64,000 nt of DNA, from assembly GCF_018449575.1 (NCBI RefSeq), contig NZ_JAAVUT010000022.1:1-64000 (forward strand). The letters are read 5' to 3'. Both the position numbers and the translations under genes were made by a program. The notes under the pieces are model-generated. The model was not told the DNA's origin. It worked only from the letters and a program-made list of their open reading frames with translations, and searched no databases. The DNA comes from Sodalis sp. dw_96. GTDB lineage: Bacteria > Pseudomonadota > Gammaproteobacteria > Enterobacterales > Enterobacteriaceae. Shown piece after piece: positions 28,306 through 37,217 of the stretch; position 1 is the first letter of the stretch, and each line of letters opens with the position of its first letter.

Positions 28306-29037
28306 TTAAGGCCGCTGTTGCCAGAGTTGCAACATCTGGGCCTCCACCCGTGCGGGATCCTGCCTCATACTTTGCCAGACATCCAGGGCGCGCCTGTCCG
28401 CCATCACATGATTTCGCCCCTGCCGAATGCCTTCCAACGTCTGTTCGGCCACCTGTTCAGGGGAGACCTTGGCGCTGTCGATATGGGTGGTCATATCGGT
28501 ATCGATAAATCCGGCGTAAACCCCGATAACCTGCGTTCCCTGGTCATGCAGCTGGATTCGCGCCCCATCGGTTACCGCCAGCGCGGCATGCTTGGAGGCG
28601 CCGTAAGTGGCATTCAGCGGCGAGGTAAACCAGCTTACCACCGACAGCATATTAACGATGGCGCCGCCGCCGTTAACGGCCAAAACCGGCGCGAACGCGG
28701 TGATCATCCGCAGCACGCCGTAAACATTCACTTCCATTTCCCGCCGCATGGCGTCTTCGGCGCCTTCCGCCAGCATGGGACTTTGCAGCAGAATGCCGGC
28801 ATTATTGATAAGCAGATTGATATCCGGACACTGCCGCGCCGCGGCCACGACATCCCCCTGGGAAGTCACATCCAGTTTTAGCGCGATAATCCGCGGGTCG
28901 GTGATGGCAATACTGTCGGGATCCCGTGCCGCCGCATAAACTTTTGCCGCGCCCGCCGCCAGCAGCGCCTGGGTATAGGCTTTGCCGAGGCCCCGGTTCG
29001 CCCCGGTGACCAAAGCAATGCTACCTTCTACTTTCAT
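28306..29037 (-). CDS. Short-chain dehydrogenase/reductase
   Basis: The 243-residue Rossmann-fold oxidoreductase has the cofactor motif TGANRGLG (residues 11-18), the LLINNAG motif and the catalytic YGASK (Tyr/Lys four apart) with an upstream serine in MLSVVSW. It probably uses NAD(P)H to reduce or oxidise a small carbonyl or hydroxyl compound. It lies 12 bp downstream of the AEC carrier gene on the same strand, suggesting a two-gene unit. Substrate unknown. Confidence 0.88.
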   Translation of the reverse strand: MKVEGSIALVTGANRGLGKAYTQALLAAGAAKVYAAARDPDSIAITDPRIIALKLDVTSQGDVVAAARQCPDINLLINNAGILLQSPMLAEGAEDAMRREMEVNVYGVLRMITAFAPVLAVNGGGAIVNMLSVVSWFTSPLNATYGASKHAALAVTDGARIQLHDQGTQVIGVYAGFIDTDMTTHIDSAKVSPEQVAEQTLEGIRQGRNHVMADRRALDVWQSMRQDPARVEAQMLQLWQQRP

Positions 29038-29049
29038 GGCGATTTTCTC

Positions 29050-29988
29050 CTATCCCACATGCATAAGCGTTAATAAGGTGGTGATGATAATAATACTGAT
29101 AAAAACCGAGATGGAACCGGTAAAACTGGAGACAGAGCCGAACTTGCTGCCTCTGGCGGTAAAGACCGGCGCCAGGGACGAAACCGGCGCAAATACGGTT
29201 ACCGCCAAAACCTGACGAATTTCCAACGGTAACGGTGTGCAAAAATAAAACAGCGCCGCGAACAGCGCGCCGGCGCTGTAACGCAGCACCAACACTTTAT
29301 AGACACTTCTCAGCTGCGCCCTGTCGATATTGATTTCCAGCATCATGCCGATGATAAGCATCGCGATAAACGGATTGGCATTGCCTACCATGGTGGTGAG
29401 AATAGTCACCTGGCTCGGCAGATGGTAGCCGAACAGGGCGGCTATCAGCAGTAAGACATACACATCGAAAGGAATGGAGGAGAACAGGCGCTGAAAGGTG
29501 CTTTTTAATCCGGTACTGGTGCCGATGGCGTTTGACGCGGCAACGTAGCTGCCGCCGGTACAGATGATTGAGTTGCCTGCATCGAACAGGCAGGTGGCGA
29601 CAATACCCACTGGTCCCAAAAAGCTTTGCACATAGGGCAGGGTAAAGCAGCCGATGTTATAGCCGGGTGAATTGATCATATAAAAGACTTTCGTATCGTT
29701 GTCCCGTTTCCGGCTTAACATAAATCCGGCTAACAACAACAGAATATTGCAGGTAAAACCGATAACCACCAGGATCAGCATGGAATGATCCACATTAAAA
29801 CTGGAGAAGCCGTTGATGACCGCCGCCGGCAGGGTGAGATTCATCATGATTTTCGACAGGCCGATACTATCGGATACCTGTAGCACCCGGTACTTTTTTA
29901 AAAGATAACCCACCACAATAATCAGAAAAAAAGAAAATGCTTTTATAAGAACATCAATCATGTGCATCGTCCGGAGAATGTCCGACAT
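29050..29988 (-). CDS. AEC (auxin efflux carrier) family transporter
   Basis: The 312-residue membrane protein has about ten hydrophobic segments in two five-helix halves. Family marks are FFLIIVVGYLLKKY at the N-terminus, LTLPAAVINGFSS, and the central cytoplasmic gap after SRKRDNDTK. AEC members such as MdcF and YfdV move carboxylates. It precedes the SDR gene and may import or export its substrate. AGGT lies 5 nt before ATG 29988; in-frame ATGs at 29967 and 29961 remain possible starts. Confidence 0.83.
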   Translation of the reverse strand: MSDILRTMHMIDVLIKAFSFFLIIVVGYLLKKYRVLQVSDSIGLSKIMMNLTLPAAVINGFSSFNVDHSMLILVVIGFTCNILLLLAGFMLSRKRDNDTKVFYMINSPGYNIGCFTLPYVQSFLGPVGIVATCLFDAGNSIICTGGSYVAASNAIGTSTGLKSTFQRLFSSIPFDVYVLLLIAALFGYHLPSQVTILTTMVGNANPFIAMLIIGMMLEINIDRAQLRSVYKVLVLRYSAGALFAALFYFCTPLPLEIRQVLAVTVFAPVSSLAPVFTARGSKFGSVSSFTGSISVFISIIIITTLLTLMHVG

Positions 29989-30080
29989 GTTGACCTGTCG
30001 GTTCTTTCCACCTGGTAGGGATAACTCGTCATGATATTTATCATACCATTACAAGATGTAAGCGGTGCACAAATTTCAAC

Positions 30081-30764
30081 CTAAGATAAAGAGACCTCGA
30101 TTTGGGCAATATTATTGATTTGCCGAGAATTAAGCACGGTTTCAGAAAATCCTTGCCGGGCCAGATTCAGCATGGCCAGCCCCATTACCTCGGTGGTTAA
30201 AATAAAACCGGGACACAGGGGACGTATAAGCGACAGCAGCGGGGTGAGAAAGCGGTAAATATTTCGATAAAGAGGGGTTTTGGACACCGCGCCGTGCCGG
30301 GGCAATATGATGCCGGGACGAAGTATATAAACGCTTTTGAACCCCAGTGCGCGTAAAGCATTTTCAGTGCCGCCCCGGACCCGTTCCCACATGGTGCGGC
30401 TTTTGCCGGTGCTGTCGGCGCCGGAACCGGATAAATAAACAAAGGTCATCGATGGATTCAGCTTAACCAGCGCCGTGGCGGCGGCCAGGGTCATTTCATG
30501 GGTTATCCGGGTGTATTCCTGCTCGCTCATGCCCATAGAACTGACGCCGAGGCAAAAAAAGCAGGCGTCAAGACCGCTGAGCCTGGGGGCTAAGGCGTCA
30601 TAATGCAGCAGATCTTCATGAATGAGGGATTGCAGCTTAAAATGCTGAACGGTGGGGGCCGAACGGCCCACCGCAACCACCGATATGACATCTTCCGCCC
30701 GCAGGCATTCCCTTAATACGCCCTGGCCCACCATGCCGGTGGCTCCCCAGATAATGACTTTCAT
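30081..30764 (-). CDS. NAD(P)-binding epimerase-like protein
   Basis: The 227-residue protein starts with the Rossmann motif VIIWGATGMVGQG and contains the stretches ACFFCLGVSS, FVYLSGSGAD and SVYILRPGIILP. These are typical of atypical SDRs related to NmrA and oxidoreductase HTATIP2-like proteins. The catalytic Tyr-x3-Lys of classical SDRs is not obvious, so it may be a sensor or reductase with unusual chemistry. It is monocistronic and preceded by a short palindrome (30830-30843). Function unknown beyond dinucleotide binding. Confidence 0.8.
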   Translation of the reverse strand: MKVIIWGATGMVGQGVLRECLRAEDVISVVAVGRSAPTVQHFKLQSLIHEDLLHYDALAPRLSGLDACFFCLGVSSMGMSEQEYTRITHEMTLAAATALVKLNPSMTFVYLSGSGADSTGKSRTMWERVRGGTENALRALGFKSVYILRPGIILPRHGAVSKTPLYRNIYRFLTPLLSLIRPLCPGFILTTEVMGLAMLNLARQGFSETVLNSRQINNIAQIEVSLS

Positions 30765-30829
30765 GCCTTGTTCTCCGCCGGCCTAAGCCGATGACGTAAC
30801 CGGCTGACGCCGGCTACGTTATTAATAAA

Positions 30830-30843
30830 TGAGTGATTACTCA
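30830..30843. promoter_or_regulatory. Palindrome upstream of the epimerase-like gene
   Basis: TGAGT and ACTCA flank GATT, about 66 bp before the epimerase-like start codon in AT-rich sequence. It may be an operator; no cognate regulator gene is adjacent. Confidence 0.3.
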
Positions 30844-30888
30844 ATTATATGCGGTGTAAGGTTTAACGCAAGTAATTCAGCCAAAGGC

Positions 30889-31638
30889 TCAGCGCCAGCC
30901 GCCGGACGCGGAGATCCGTTCGCCGGTCAGCCAGGCCGCGTCGTCGGATGCCAGGAATACCGCCACTTTGGCGATATCCGTCGGCTGTCCGAATCGGCCC
31001 AGCGGCGTCTGAGCCACTATGGTTTTTTCAAATTCGCTGCCCACCACGCCAACAGCCGTGGCGCCTTCCGTTTCCACCCCCCCCGGCGCAATGGAATTGA
31101 CCCGGATATGTCTGGCGCCCAGCTCCCGCGACAACTCTATGGTGAGGGTATCGATAGCGCCCTTGGTGGCGGAATAGATGGCGGAACCCGCCGTTGGGTT
31201 GGTGCTGACCACCGAACTGATATTGATAATGCTGCCCCCTTGCGGGCCGAAATATTTAAGCGCCTCCTGAACGGCTAAAAAAGTCCCGAGCACGTTGATA
31301 TTAAACTCCCGATGAAATTCCGCTTCGGTGGCCTCTTCGATGGAATCGAACTGGAATACTCCGGCATTGTTCACCAAAATGTCCGGCGCGCCGAACACAT
31401 CTTTGGCGGTGAGAAAAAGCTGACGCACGTCCGCGGATTTAGCCACATCCCCCTGTACCGCCACGGCTTTGCCGCCGTTGGCGACGATGTCCGCCACCAC
31501 CCGATCGGCGCCTTCCCTGCTGGAGGCATAATTCACCACCACCGATGCCCCTGCGGCGGCAAGAGCTTTGGCGATGGCGGCACCGATGCCTTTGGATGCG
31601 CCGGTGACGATAGCAATTTTATCTGTAAGTTGACCCAT
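30889..31638 (-). CDS. Short-chain dehydrogenase/reductase (FabG-like)
   Basis: The 249-residue enzyme has TGASKGIG at residues 13-20, DILVNNAG, a catalytic serine in INISSVVS and YSATK, all in classical SDR spacing. Members are often annotated as glucose 1-dehydrogenase or 3-oxoacyl reductase, but the substrate cannot be read from the sequence. It is divergent from an ArsR-family gene with 112 bp between start codons containing two palindromes, so it is probably repressed by that regulator. Confidence 0.9.
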   Translation of the reverse strand: MGQLTDKIAIVTGASKGIGAAIAKALAAAGASVVVNYASSREGADRVVADIVANGGKAVAVQGDVAKSADVRQLFLTAKDVFGAPDILVNNAGVFQFDSIEEATEAEFHREFNINVLGTFLAVQEALKYFGPQGGSIINISSVVSTNPTAGSAIYSATKGAIDTLTIELSRELGARHIRVNSIAPGGVETEGATAVGVVGSEFEKTIVAQTPLGRFGQPTDIAKVAVFLASDDAAWLTGERISASGGWR

Positions 31639-31668
31639 GTGCGGCTCCGGATAGTGAGTGTAAGTACA

Positions 31669-31716
31669 TTAGTTCGGTTTTTTCGAACTAGTATAGTTCG
31701 TAAAATATGAACTAAT
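31669..31716. promoter_or_regulatory. Two adjacent inverted repeats between SDR and ArsR genes, probable operator
   Basis: The first repeat is TTAGTTCG...CGAACTA (31669-31690) and the second is ATAGTTCG...TGAACTAAT (31693-31716). Both share the half-site TAGTTC/GAACTA. They lie between the divergent start codons, overlap the likely promoters of both genes, and fit autoregulated ArsR-type repression. Confidence 0.65.
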
Positions 31717-31750
31717 GGACTCTTTGTCAATACTCTGTTATAAATATTTC

Positions 31751-32158
31751 ATGAGACCTATAGTTCATCCCGCAGCCAGTGATATTACCGTCGAGGGCAT
31801 CCTCCATGCCTTGGCTGATCCCGTTCGTGCCCGGATTTTTGTGGAAATCGCCCGGGCTGGCTGTCCGCAAACCTGCTCGGCATTCCTGGAAGTCAGTGAC
31901 CGTGTCGTGCCCAAATCCACTCTGTCGCAGCACTTCAAGGTGCTGAGGGAGGCCGGGCTTATCCGCAGCGTGCGCAAGGGCGTGGAGATGTACAATATGC
32001 CGCGCGATGACGATCTGCATGAGCGGTTCGGCACGCTGATTACCGCGATTATCGAGGCCCATACCGCGCAGTACCAACGGGCGAGATTGGCGGACAATGG
32101 GGTCGGCAAGCAAACCGATACCGACGGCCCGCCGGAAAGTCGCCCTGCCGAGGGGTAA
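31751..32158 (+). CDS. ArsR-family helix-turn-helix regulator
   Basis: The 135-residue protein has the ArsR winged-helix layout. HALADPVRARIFVEIA is followed by a recognition region SKSTLSQHFKVLREAGLI and a wing RSVRKGVEMYNM. There is no CxC metal motif in the DNA-binding helix, so metal sensing is not indicated; cysteines in GCPQTCSAF could be redox-sensitive. It is divergent from an SDR gene across two matching palindromes and probably represses both. The ATG at 31751 keeps the usual domain start; the frame is open 12 codons further upstream. Confidence 0.85.
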   Translation: MRPIVHPAASDITVEGILHALADPVRARIFVEIARAGCPQTCSAFLEVSDRVVPKSTLSQHFKVLREAGLIRSVRKGVEMYNMPRDDDLHERFGTLITAIIEAHTAQYQRARLADNGVGKQTDTDGPPESRPAEG

Positions 32159-32271
32159 CGCCAGGGTGGCCGCGCCTCTCCTGGCCGCGTTTGCTCCAGG
32201 CGACATGAGTTATTAATCTTTTATTTATATCAAAAGATATATTCCTTCCCCCATCCTGATTAAGCTTGTCA

Positions 32272-32336
32272 TAGCCCACATATTCGAGTTGCAAGAAAGC
32301 CAACGCATCTTCAACTTGAAGTATTACGGGTATATT
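32272..32336 (-). repeat. Enterobacterial intergenic repeat element (degenerate copy)
   Basis: On the minus strand it reads ATACCCGTAATACTTCAAGT, then a GCGTTGGCT block and a final CAACTCGAATATGTGGG. I recall the first part from abundant intergenic repeats in Serratia, Erwinia and related genera. It includes the local palindrome CTTCAACTTGAAG. The match is from memory, without a search. Confidence 0.45.
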
Positions 32337-32424
32337 CATTCATCTCATGGCTGTAATGATATATACCCTCATTACTCACAGGTAATGACCTGCATATAAC
32401 AGGTCCCGGCGAGGATTTTTTGAC

Positions 32425-33357
32425 ATGGATAATGTTTCCAAAACAAATAATGACATAAAGCATAGATTTACCGTAGTGCCCTGTGCCGACGGATTAACTG
32501 ATAAATCAGGCGCTAAGACAAACACGAAACTGGCCGGCGAGTTGGTTAAGGCCACTAATGACAGCCTTGCCGCCGCAAACGTAAAGGTAAATGCGCAGCG
32601 CAAACATATGCCTGTTGCCCTGATGTATGGATTCGTCGGGGTGCGGGATCTTGCACAGACAAACGATGTTCATAAAATCACCGTCGATCTGCTAAACAGA
32701 GCGCTTATGCTATCTCATGGAAACTTATCCCACGCTAAACTCATTGAAACTCAAAAGGGTATAAAGGTCAGAGATAGCGCGGTGGTGCAGTTGGCCAAGG
32801 TGACGCGTATCGATGATGGCATTGCCGGACAGCTGCTTCACTCCTGGTCGGCATACCTTAAGAACTCATATGATTTTATTTCAATACAGTCGGCCTTGAA
32901 AAGAAGATTTGCTAAACGCACTCAATCAAAGTGCGACAATTTAAAATACCTTGCCATCAAAAATTACGCCCTGGAATCGAAAATAACCTCAGCAACCATT
33001 GCAGGTGCAATGTTTATATTTGATAAGTTTGACAGGTTCGGCGACGAAGAAGGCTTTAAAGCCCTGGAACGTTTACAATCACCCCAAAAAGAACAGATTG
33101 CAGGGATCGTCGGCAGTATGTTTTTCAGAAGAACGTCCAAGCTGGGGCTCCTTTGGAGCAAAGAAAATGATATTCCGGTTTATTTTGATATGGACTTTAC
33201 TCATAAACAGGCATTTAAAAAACTCCGCAATACCTATCAGCCCATTACTTTTTCCGAATATAAATATTATAAAAAATATCGTTTCGACAATGTCACTGAA
33301 CGGCGGTTCTTTAGCCAAGAACCGCCGTTTTATCTTCAGTGTTTGGGAAGAAAGTAA
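32425..33357 (+). CDS. Unrecognised 310-residue protein
   Basis: I do not recognise this protein. It is hydrophilic and rich in Lys, Asn, Ser and Thr, with no signal peptide, no clear membrane segment and no known motif. The N-terminal 50 residues are polar and low in hydrophobics; the rest looks globular and helical. Base composition is more AT-rich than the flanking metabolic genes, which suggests transfer. The ribosome-binding site GAGG is 11 nt before the ATG. It lies 1 kb upstream of a SopA/NleL-like effector gene, so an effector or toxin role is possible, but this is only position-based. A 13-bp terminator hairpin overlaps its last 20 codons, which suggests the stop codon once lay earlier. 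Confidence 0.6.
   Translation: MDNVSKTNNDIKHRFTVVPCADGLTDKSGAKTNTKLAGELVKATNDSLAAANVKVNAQRKHMPVALMYGFVGVRDLAQTNDVHKITVDLLNRALMLSHGNLSHAKLIETQKGIKVRDSAVVQLAKVTRIDDGIAGQLLHSWSAYLKNSYDFISIQSALKRRFAKRTQSKCDNLKYLAIKNYALESKITSATIAGAMFIFDKFDRFGDEEGFKALERLQSPQKEQIAGIVGSMFFRRTSKLGLLWSKENDIPVYFDMDFTHKQAFKKLRNTYQPITFSEYKYYKKYRFDNVTERRFFSQEPPFYLQCLGRK
33299..33333 (+). terminator. Strong hairpin terminator overlapping the 3' end of the 310-residue gene
   Basis: AACGGCGGTTCTT (33299-33311) and AAGAACCGCCGTT (33317-33329) are perfectly complementary over 13 bp around a TAGCC loop and are followed by TTTT. It lies inside the annotated reading frame, 9 codons before its stop. Confidence 0.8.
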
Positions 33358-33490
33358 CTTTGTGAATATCCTCTGGGGTATACGTAAACAAATCGTCATA
33401 ATTGGTTGTTAGCCAGATATGCCGGCTGTCGGCTATGATATGCGGCATTAATCGCTTAACATTCAATCACAATGGTTTAGTGGGAAAAAT

Positions 33491-34033
33491 ATGGAAAAGC
33501 CAACCGACCCGGCTCTATCGAACGTTAAATCTCCGCTCGTTGATCATTTGCGGTTCCACCGGCGCAATCACCACCTTGCCGCGCCGTTCGGCAACGGCTG
33601 GTTTGCCCGCAAGGCGGAAGCGTTCGCGCGTTTCTTTGGCACGCCGATGTTTTTAGGCGCGCAAACCTTTATTGTTATTGCCTGGATCGTGGTGAATGTC
33701 TCGGGATTGGCCAAGTTCGATCTTTATCCGTTTATCCTGTTGAACCTGGCCTTCAGTTTACAGTCGGCCTATGCCGCGCCGTTGATATTGCTGGCGCAGA
33801 CGCGCCAGGCTGAGCGGGATAAGGCCAATGCCGATGCCGATGCCCAGCATAGGGAGGCGTTGGCGGTGGCCAATGCACAGCGTCAGGAGCTGTCGGCGCA
33901 AACCTCCGCCCAGATGATGGCCCTGTTGGAACAAAATACCGAGCTGACGACGATGACCAAACAGCTTAGTGAACGTATTGAAATCCTGGCGGCCGAATTG
34001 CACGAAAAGCTGCTGCAAAAAGCGTCGTCGTAA
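33491..34033 (+). CDS. DUF1003 membrane protein
   Basis: The 180-residue protein has two membrane segments (about residues 53-72 and 78-100) with the conserved FDLYPFILLNLAFSLQSAYAAPLILLAQTRQ block typical of DUF1003. The C-terminal 80 residues form a charged Gln/Ala/Glu coiled coil. DUF1003 proteins are inner-membrane proteins of unknown function. There is no obvious operon partner. The start at 33491 is followed by the polar N-terminus usual in the family. Confidence 0.85.
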   Translation: MEKPTDPALSNVKSPLVDHLRFHRRNHHLAAPFGNGWFARKAEAFARFFGTPMFLGAQTFIVIAWIVVNVSGLAKFDLYPFILLNLAFSLQSAYAAPLILLAQTRQAERDKANADADAQHREALAVANAQRQELSAQTSAQMMALLEQNTELTTMTKQLSERIEILAAELHEKLLQKASS

Positions 34034-34340
34034 CGGGGTTGATACACTCTTTTTTCGTTTGCGCCTGGCAAGGCGCTGCCGCAATTCATGGGAACCAGCA
34101 TGGCATTCACCATCGCGGGAGATGTCATGAAAATACGCATTTCCCATCAGCATGGGGAAACCGGCATAGTGCTTAAGTTCCCCATGGCGAGATTGTCTTC
34201 CTCCGCATTTCTCTTCTTCTTCAATCTAAACAGATTGCAATAGAGTATTTTCTGCAAGTCTCCCAATTGTTACCGTGCTAATTTCGACCAAATGATTTTG
34301 GAGTAAGCGATGGGGCAACATTGGCGCCAGAGGAGCGAAG
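34034..34340. other. Intergenic region before the SopA-like gene
   Basis: About 300 bp, AT-rich around 34190-34300, with no gene. It should contain the effector promoter. I could not find a clear HrpL-type or other alternative sigma box. Confidence 0.4.
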
Positions 34341-36401
34341 ATGTCAGTAATAAATATAAATACAGCCCGAATAACCATCATGGCGGAAACAATTGCAGGT
34401 ATCGGCACTGAACGGGCGAGATCCGACGCAAATTCCCTCCACGGCATTATGGAACATATTGTAAATCTTCTGACTTGCGGCTATGTGCGCAGGCAGCGCG
34501 CGGTACAATATGATGAGTTTACCCAGGCGTTGTCCACTGCTCTTAATAGCACCTGCTCATTGGACGAGGCTTTTCGCATTCCGCAAAAACTCATCGTTGA
34601 TTATGCCGGCTATACCGTCACCTTCATGCTACCGGGCGAAAACCATAATGAAACCGGCCTCGCCACCCTCCAGGTGAGCAAAAAAGGAAAAAGTATCGAA
34701 TCATCGGTGGAAAAAAATACCTACTGCCGTATTTGCACCGTTTTGCTGATACGACAGCGGTTTGGTCTTTCCCACTCATCCATCACCTTAACGGAGAGAG
34801 GGCTGATGGATATGAGAGGGGCTAATTTGAGCAGGGCGGACTTGAGCGGGGCTGATATGCGCGAGGCCGATCTGAGCGGCGCTGACATGAGCGAGTCCAA
34901 CCTCAGCAAGGCTGATCTGAGCGGGGCCGACCTGGGCAACGCCATTTTGTGGAACACTGATCTTACCGAGACTCTTCTGGCCGGGGCTAACCTGAGCAAT
35001 GCCAATCTGAGCGGAGCTAAACTCTATGGGGCCGACCTGAGCAATCTTTCACGGCAAGGTCCGTTGCTTTACCTCCCTCTTTGGAATGCAATCAATATAA
35101 AGTTCTTCCTTGATCATAAGGCTAACGGTAGGGACAGCAGCCTGCTGACCATGATGGACAGCATTGATGAACGGTATGCTGACGTTAAATTACAGATGGC
35201 CCGTGAACTGATAGATTCGTTACAAGGCGCCAAGGTTTCGAGCGTGGCACCGCTGCTGATGGATGTCCTGTCCAAAACTCCTTATAACGGTGATGCCGGC
35301 ATGACCGCCTGGCTGGATACGGTTTGCCATCGCTACCTCAATCAATATGATGCCGAAGCCTTGCCGCAGTTGAGTGAGGACAGGCTTAAACAGGTTGCGG
35401 ACCTGTTCTTATGCCAGCCGGAACGGATGTTTTCTCATAATAGCGCATTTATCCAGTTGGTTGCCCAAGGGATGAAGACGGGCGATGGTGCTATCAAGGC
35501 AAGCATGACCCGGCTGTATGATGGCTACCTGAATCATGAAAAAGTAAGGCCGTATGTCGTATTGGATGACTTTGGTATTTACGGCGCCCAGCGGCCTGAC
35601 TGGACGGATGAAAACGCCGCGAATTACATACTCTTCCCATCTCGACCCGAGGGGCCTGTTATGCTGCTCTCAGCGCATACCCTTAGAAGCATGTTGGAAC
35701 CGGACCCCCTTACGCCGGTATGGGATCGTTTTTTCCTCTATAACCAGCAGGGGGAAAATCTGCAACCGAGCGATCACCCTCTGGAAACGCTGTTCGGTGA
35801 CGATTTCAGGCTTTTTTGGGCGTCTTATCGCTTTGCGGAAAAGTTCGCCAGCTTTGCCAAATTGCTTGAGACATTACAACTTGGGAACCGGCGGACGTTA
35901 TTTCTCTCGGCAACGCGTGTTAAAACGTCGGGGGTTAAGCTGGTGGACCAGGCAAGCCATGAAGAGCTGCGTAAAATATTCAGTCCGACACTGGCCTATT
36001 CAACGGATTCCGGCGACTATAGCCTTACCCGCGCGCACTATGACGAAATTTTGGTGACCTATGACCTCTCCCGGGCCAGTGATAATCATAAGGCCAAAAC
36101 GCTGCTGACCCTGGCGGCGGTATTCAACAAATATTCCTCCAAAGCGATTTTTGGCACAGAGTCTGAATCCCCGGAAATGCTCAGACGTTATGCTTATGCA
36201 TTGATGGAAAAAGCCTATGCCCTTGATGCGGGAGTGTTTAAGGGCGAAAAGGAAAATGAGTTTGCCAACTGGAGAAACCGCCTGCTGGGCCTGGATGGCG
36301 CCTTTAGTTGCAGTTCAGATTTATCTATTAGAATGCTCGCTTATATCCGTGAAAATTTCCCTGACGTTTTGGCAGATATCATGCCGCCGGCATGGAGCTG
36401 A
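34341..36401 (+). CDS. SopA/NleL-type HECT-like E3 ubiquitin ligase effector
   Basis: The 686-residue protein has a polar N-terminus (1-150). A pentapeptide-repeat beta-helix follows at about 156-234 (A-D/N-L-S-x repeats such as ADLSG, ANLSN), then a helical region and a C-terminal lobe. The C-terminal stretch FANWRNRLLGLDGAFSCSSD places Cys657 exactly 29 residues before the end. The catalytic Cys753 of Salmonella SopA and EHEC NleL (782 residues) lies at the same distance. Those proteins are type III effectors that ubiquitinate host targets. This protein is about 95 residues shorter, mostly before the beta-helix. AGAGGAGCG gives a strong ribosome-binding site. No type III secretion genes lie in the window, so delivery depends on genes elsewhere. 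Confidence 0.85.
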   Translation: MSVININTARITIMAETIAGIGTERARSDANSLHGIMEHIVNLLTCGYVRRQRAVQYDEFTQALSTALNSTCSLDEAFRIPQKLIVDYAGYTVTFMLPGENHNETGLATLQVSKKGKSIESSVEKNTYCRICTVLLIRQRFGLSHSSITLTERGLMDMRGANLSRADLSGADMREADLSGADMSESNLSKADLSGADLGNAILWNTDLTETLLAGANLSNANLSGAKLYGADLSNLSRQGPLLYLPLWNAINIKFFLDHKANGRDSSLLTMMDSIDERYADVKLQMARELIDSLQGAKVSSVAPLLMDVLSKTPYNGDAGMTAWLDTVCHRYLNQYDAEALPQLSEDRLKQVADLFLCQPERMFSHNSAFIQLVAQGMKTGDGAIKASMTRLYDGYLNHEKVRPYVVLDDFGIYGAQRPDWTDENAANYILFPSRPEGPVMLLSAHTLRSMLEPDPLTPVWDRFFLYNQQGENLQPSDHPLETLFGDDFRLFWASYRFAEKFASFAKLLETLQLGNRRTLFLSATRVKTSGVKLVDQASHEELRKIFSPTLAYSTDSGDYSLTRAHYDEILVTYDLSRASDNHKAKTLLTLAAVFNKYSSKAIFGTESESPEMLRRYAYALMEKAYALDAGVFKGEKENEFANWRNRLLGLDGAFSCSSDLSIRMLAYIRENFPDVLADIMPPAWS

Positions 36402-36599
36402 AGGCTTCGGGCACGATACTTTTAACTGGCATTTCCTATTTTGGGGACAAGAAAATAAATTTCCTTGCCTAGGATTCTCCGATGGTCGCCCCTTTTTACG
36501 ATATCGTTCAGTCCGCCGCCATGCCCAATTTTAGCTTTTTGTCCTGGTGGCTTATTTGCGGCGGGGGGATTCCATTTTTTCGTCAGCCTTTCAAGACAT

Positions 36600-37217
36600 T
36601 CACGCCGGCAGGCCGATGACCCGCAGGCTGCGCACCCCTTGGGCGCCCCTAATCAACACGCCTTCAATATCGGCGGTGGCGGAAGGGCCGGACATCAGCA
36701 CCGAGTATCGCGCGGTCAAAAATTCTTCCCGCTGGTAGGCTATGTGAAGATTTGGCACGATATCCGCCACCGGCAGCAGCACCACCAGATGCTGCGCCAG
36801 ATAACCCAGCGCATTCACCCGGCATTCCGCTTCGCTCAGCCAGATGGAGCCGGTTTCCGCCACGCCGAACCTGGCCTGGACGATGCCGACATCCACAAGA
36901 TTCACCGCGCCGGCGGGGGTATCCGGCCCGATGGACAAATCCCCTTTTATGCCCTCCACCGCCGAACAAAATATGCCACCGGCAGGAAACAGTCCGCGAA
37001 TATAGTCAGACAGCGCCGCATAGTCCGTCGGACCACCCTCCGTGGGCGCATTGAGCCGGCTCTCATCCCAAATGCCGCCCATGATGGCCAATGAGGCGCC
37101 GAAGGCTTCCGGCGTCGCCGGATAAAGCTCGGCAAAGTCGGGCAGCGCCGGACGGGTCACCGGCGTCAAAGCATGGTTGCGCACGGCGCGCAGAATCTCA
37201 TCACGATCGCTCATCAT
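36600..37217 (-). CDS. lutC: Lactate utilisation protein LutC (YkgG-like)
   Basis: The 205-residue protein is of the LutC/YkgG family (LUD domain): it has the SLAIMGGIWDESRLNAPTEGGPTDYAALSDYIRGL region and the family block GAVNLVDVGIVQARFGVAETGSIWL. With LutA and LutB it forms the non-FMN L-lactate oxidising complex that makes pyruvate. The start overlaps the lutB stop (ATGA), so it is translationally coupled. A second ATG directly follows the first, leaving the exact start open by one codon. Confidence 0.88.
   Translation of the reverse strand: MMSDRDEILRAVRNHALTPVTRPALPDFAELYPATPEAFGASLAIMGGIWDESRLNAPTEGGPTDYAALSDYIRGLFPAGGIFCSAVEGIKGDLSIGPDTPAGAVNLVDVGIVQARFGVAETGSIWLSEAECRVNALGYLAQHLVVLLPVADIVPNLHIAYQREEFLTARYSVLMSGPSATADIEGVLIRGAQGVRSLRVIGLPA

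Noticed and set aside
34341-36401. Interpretation as a quinolone-resistance pentapeptide protein (Qnr/MfpA type)
   Set aside because: Repeats cover only about 80 residues, and most of the protein is a C-terminal HECT-like region with a matching cysteine.
32425-36401. Type III secretion apparatus or chaperone next to the effector-like genes
   Set aside because: None of the neighbouring frames resembles a chaperone, needle or export component.
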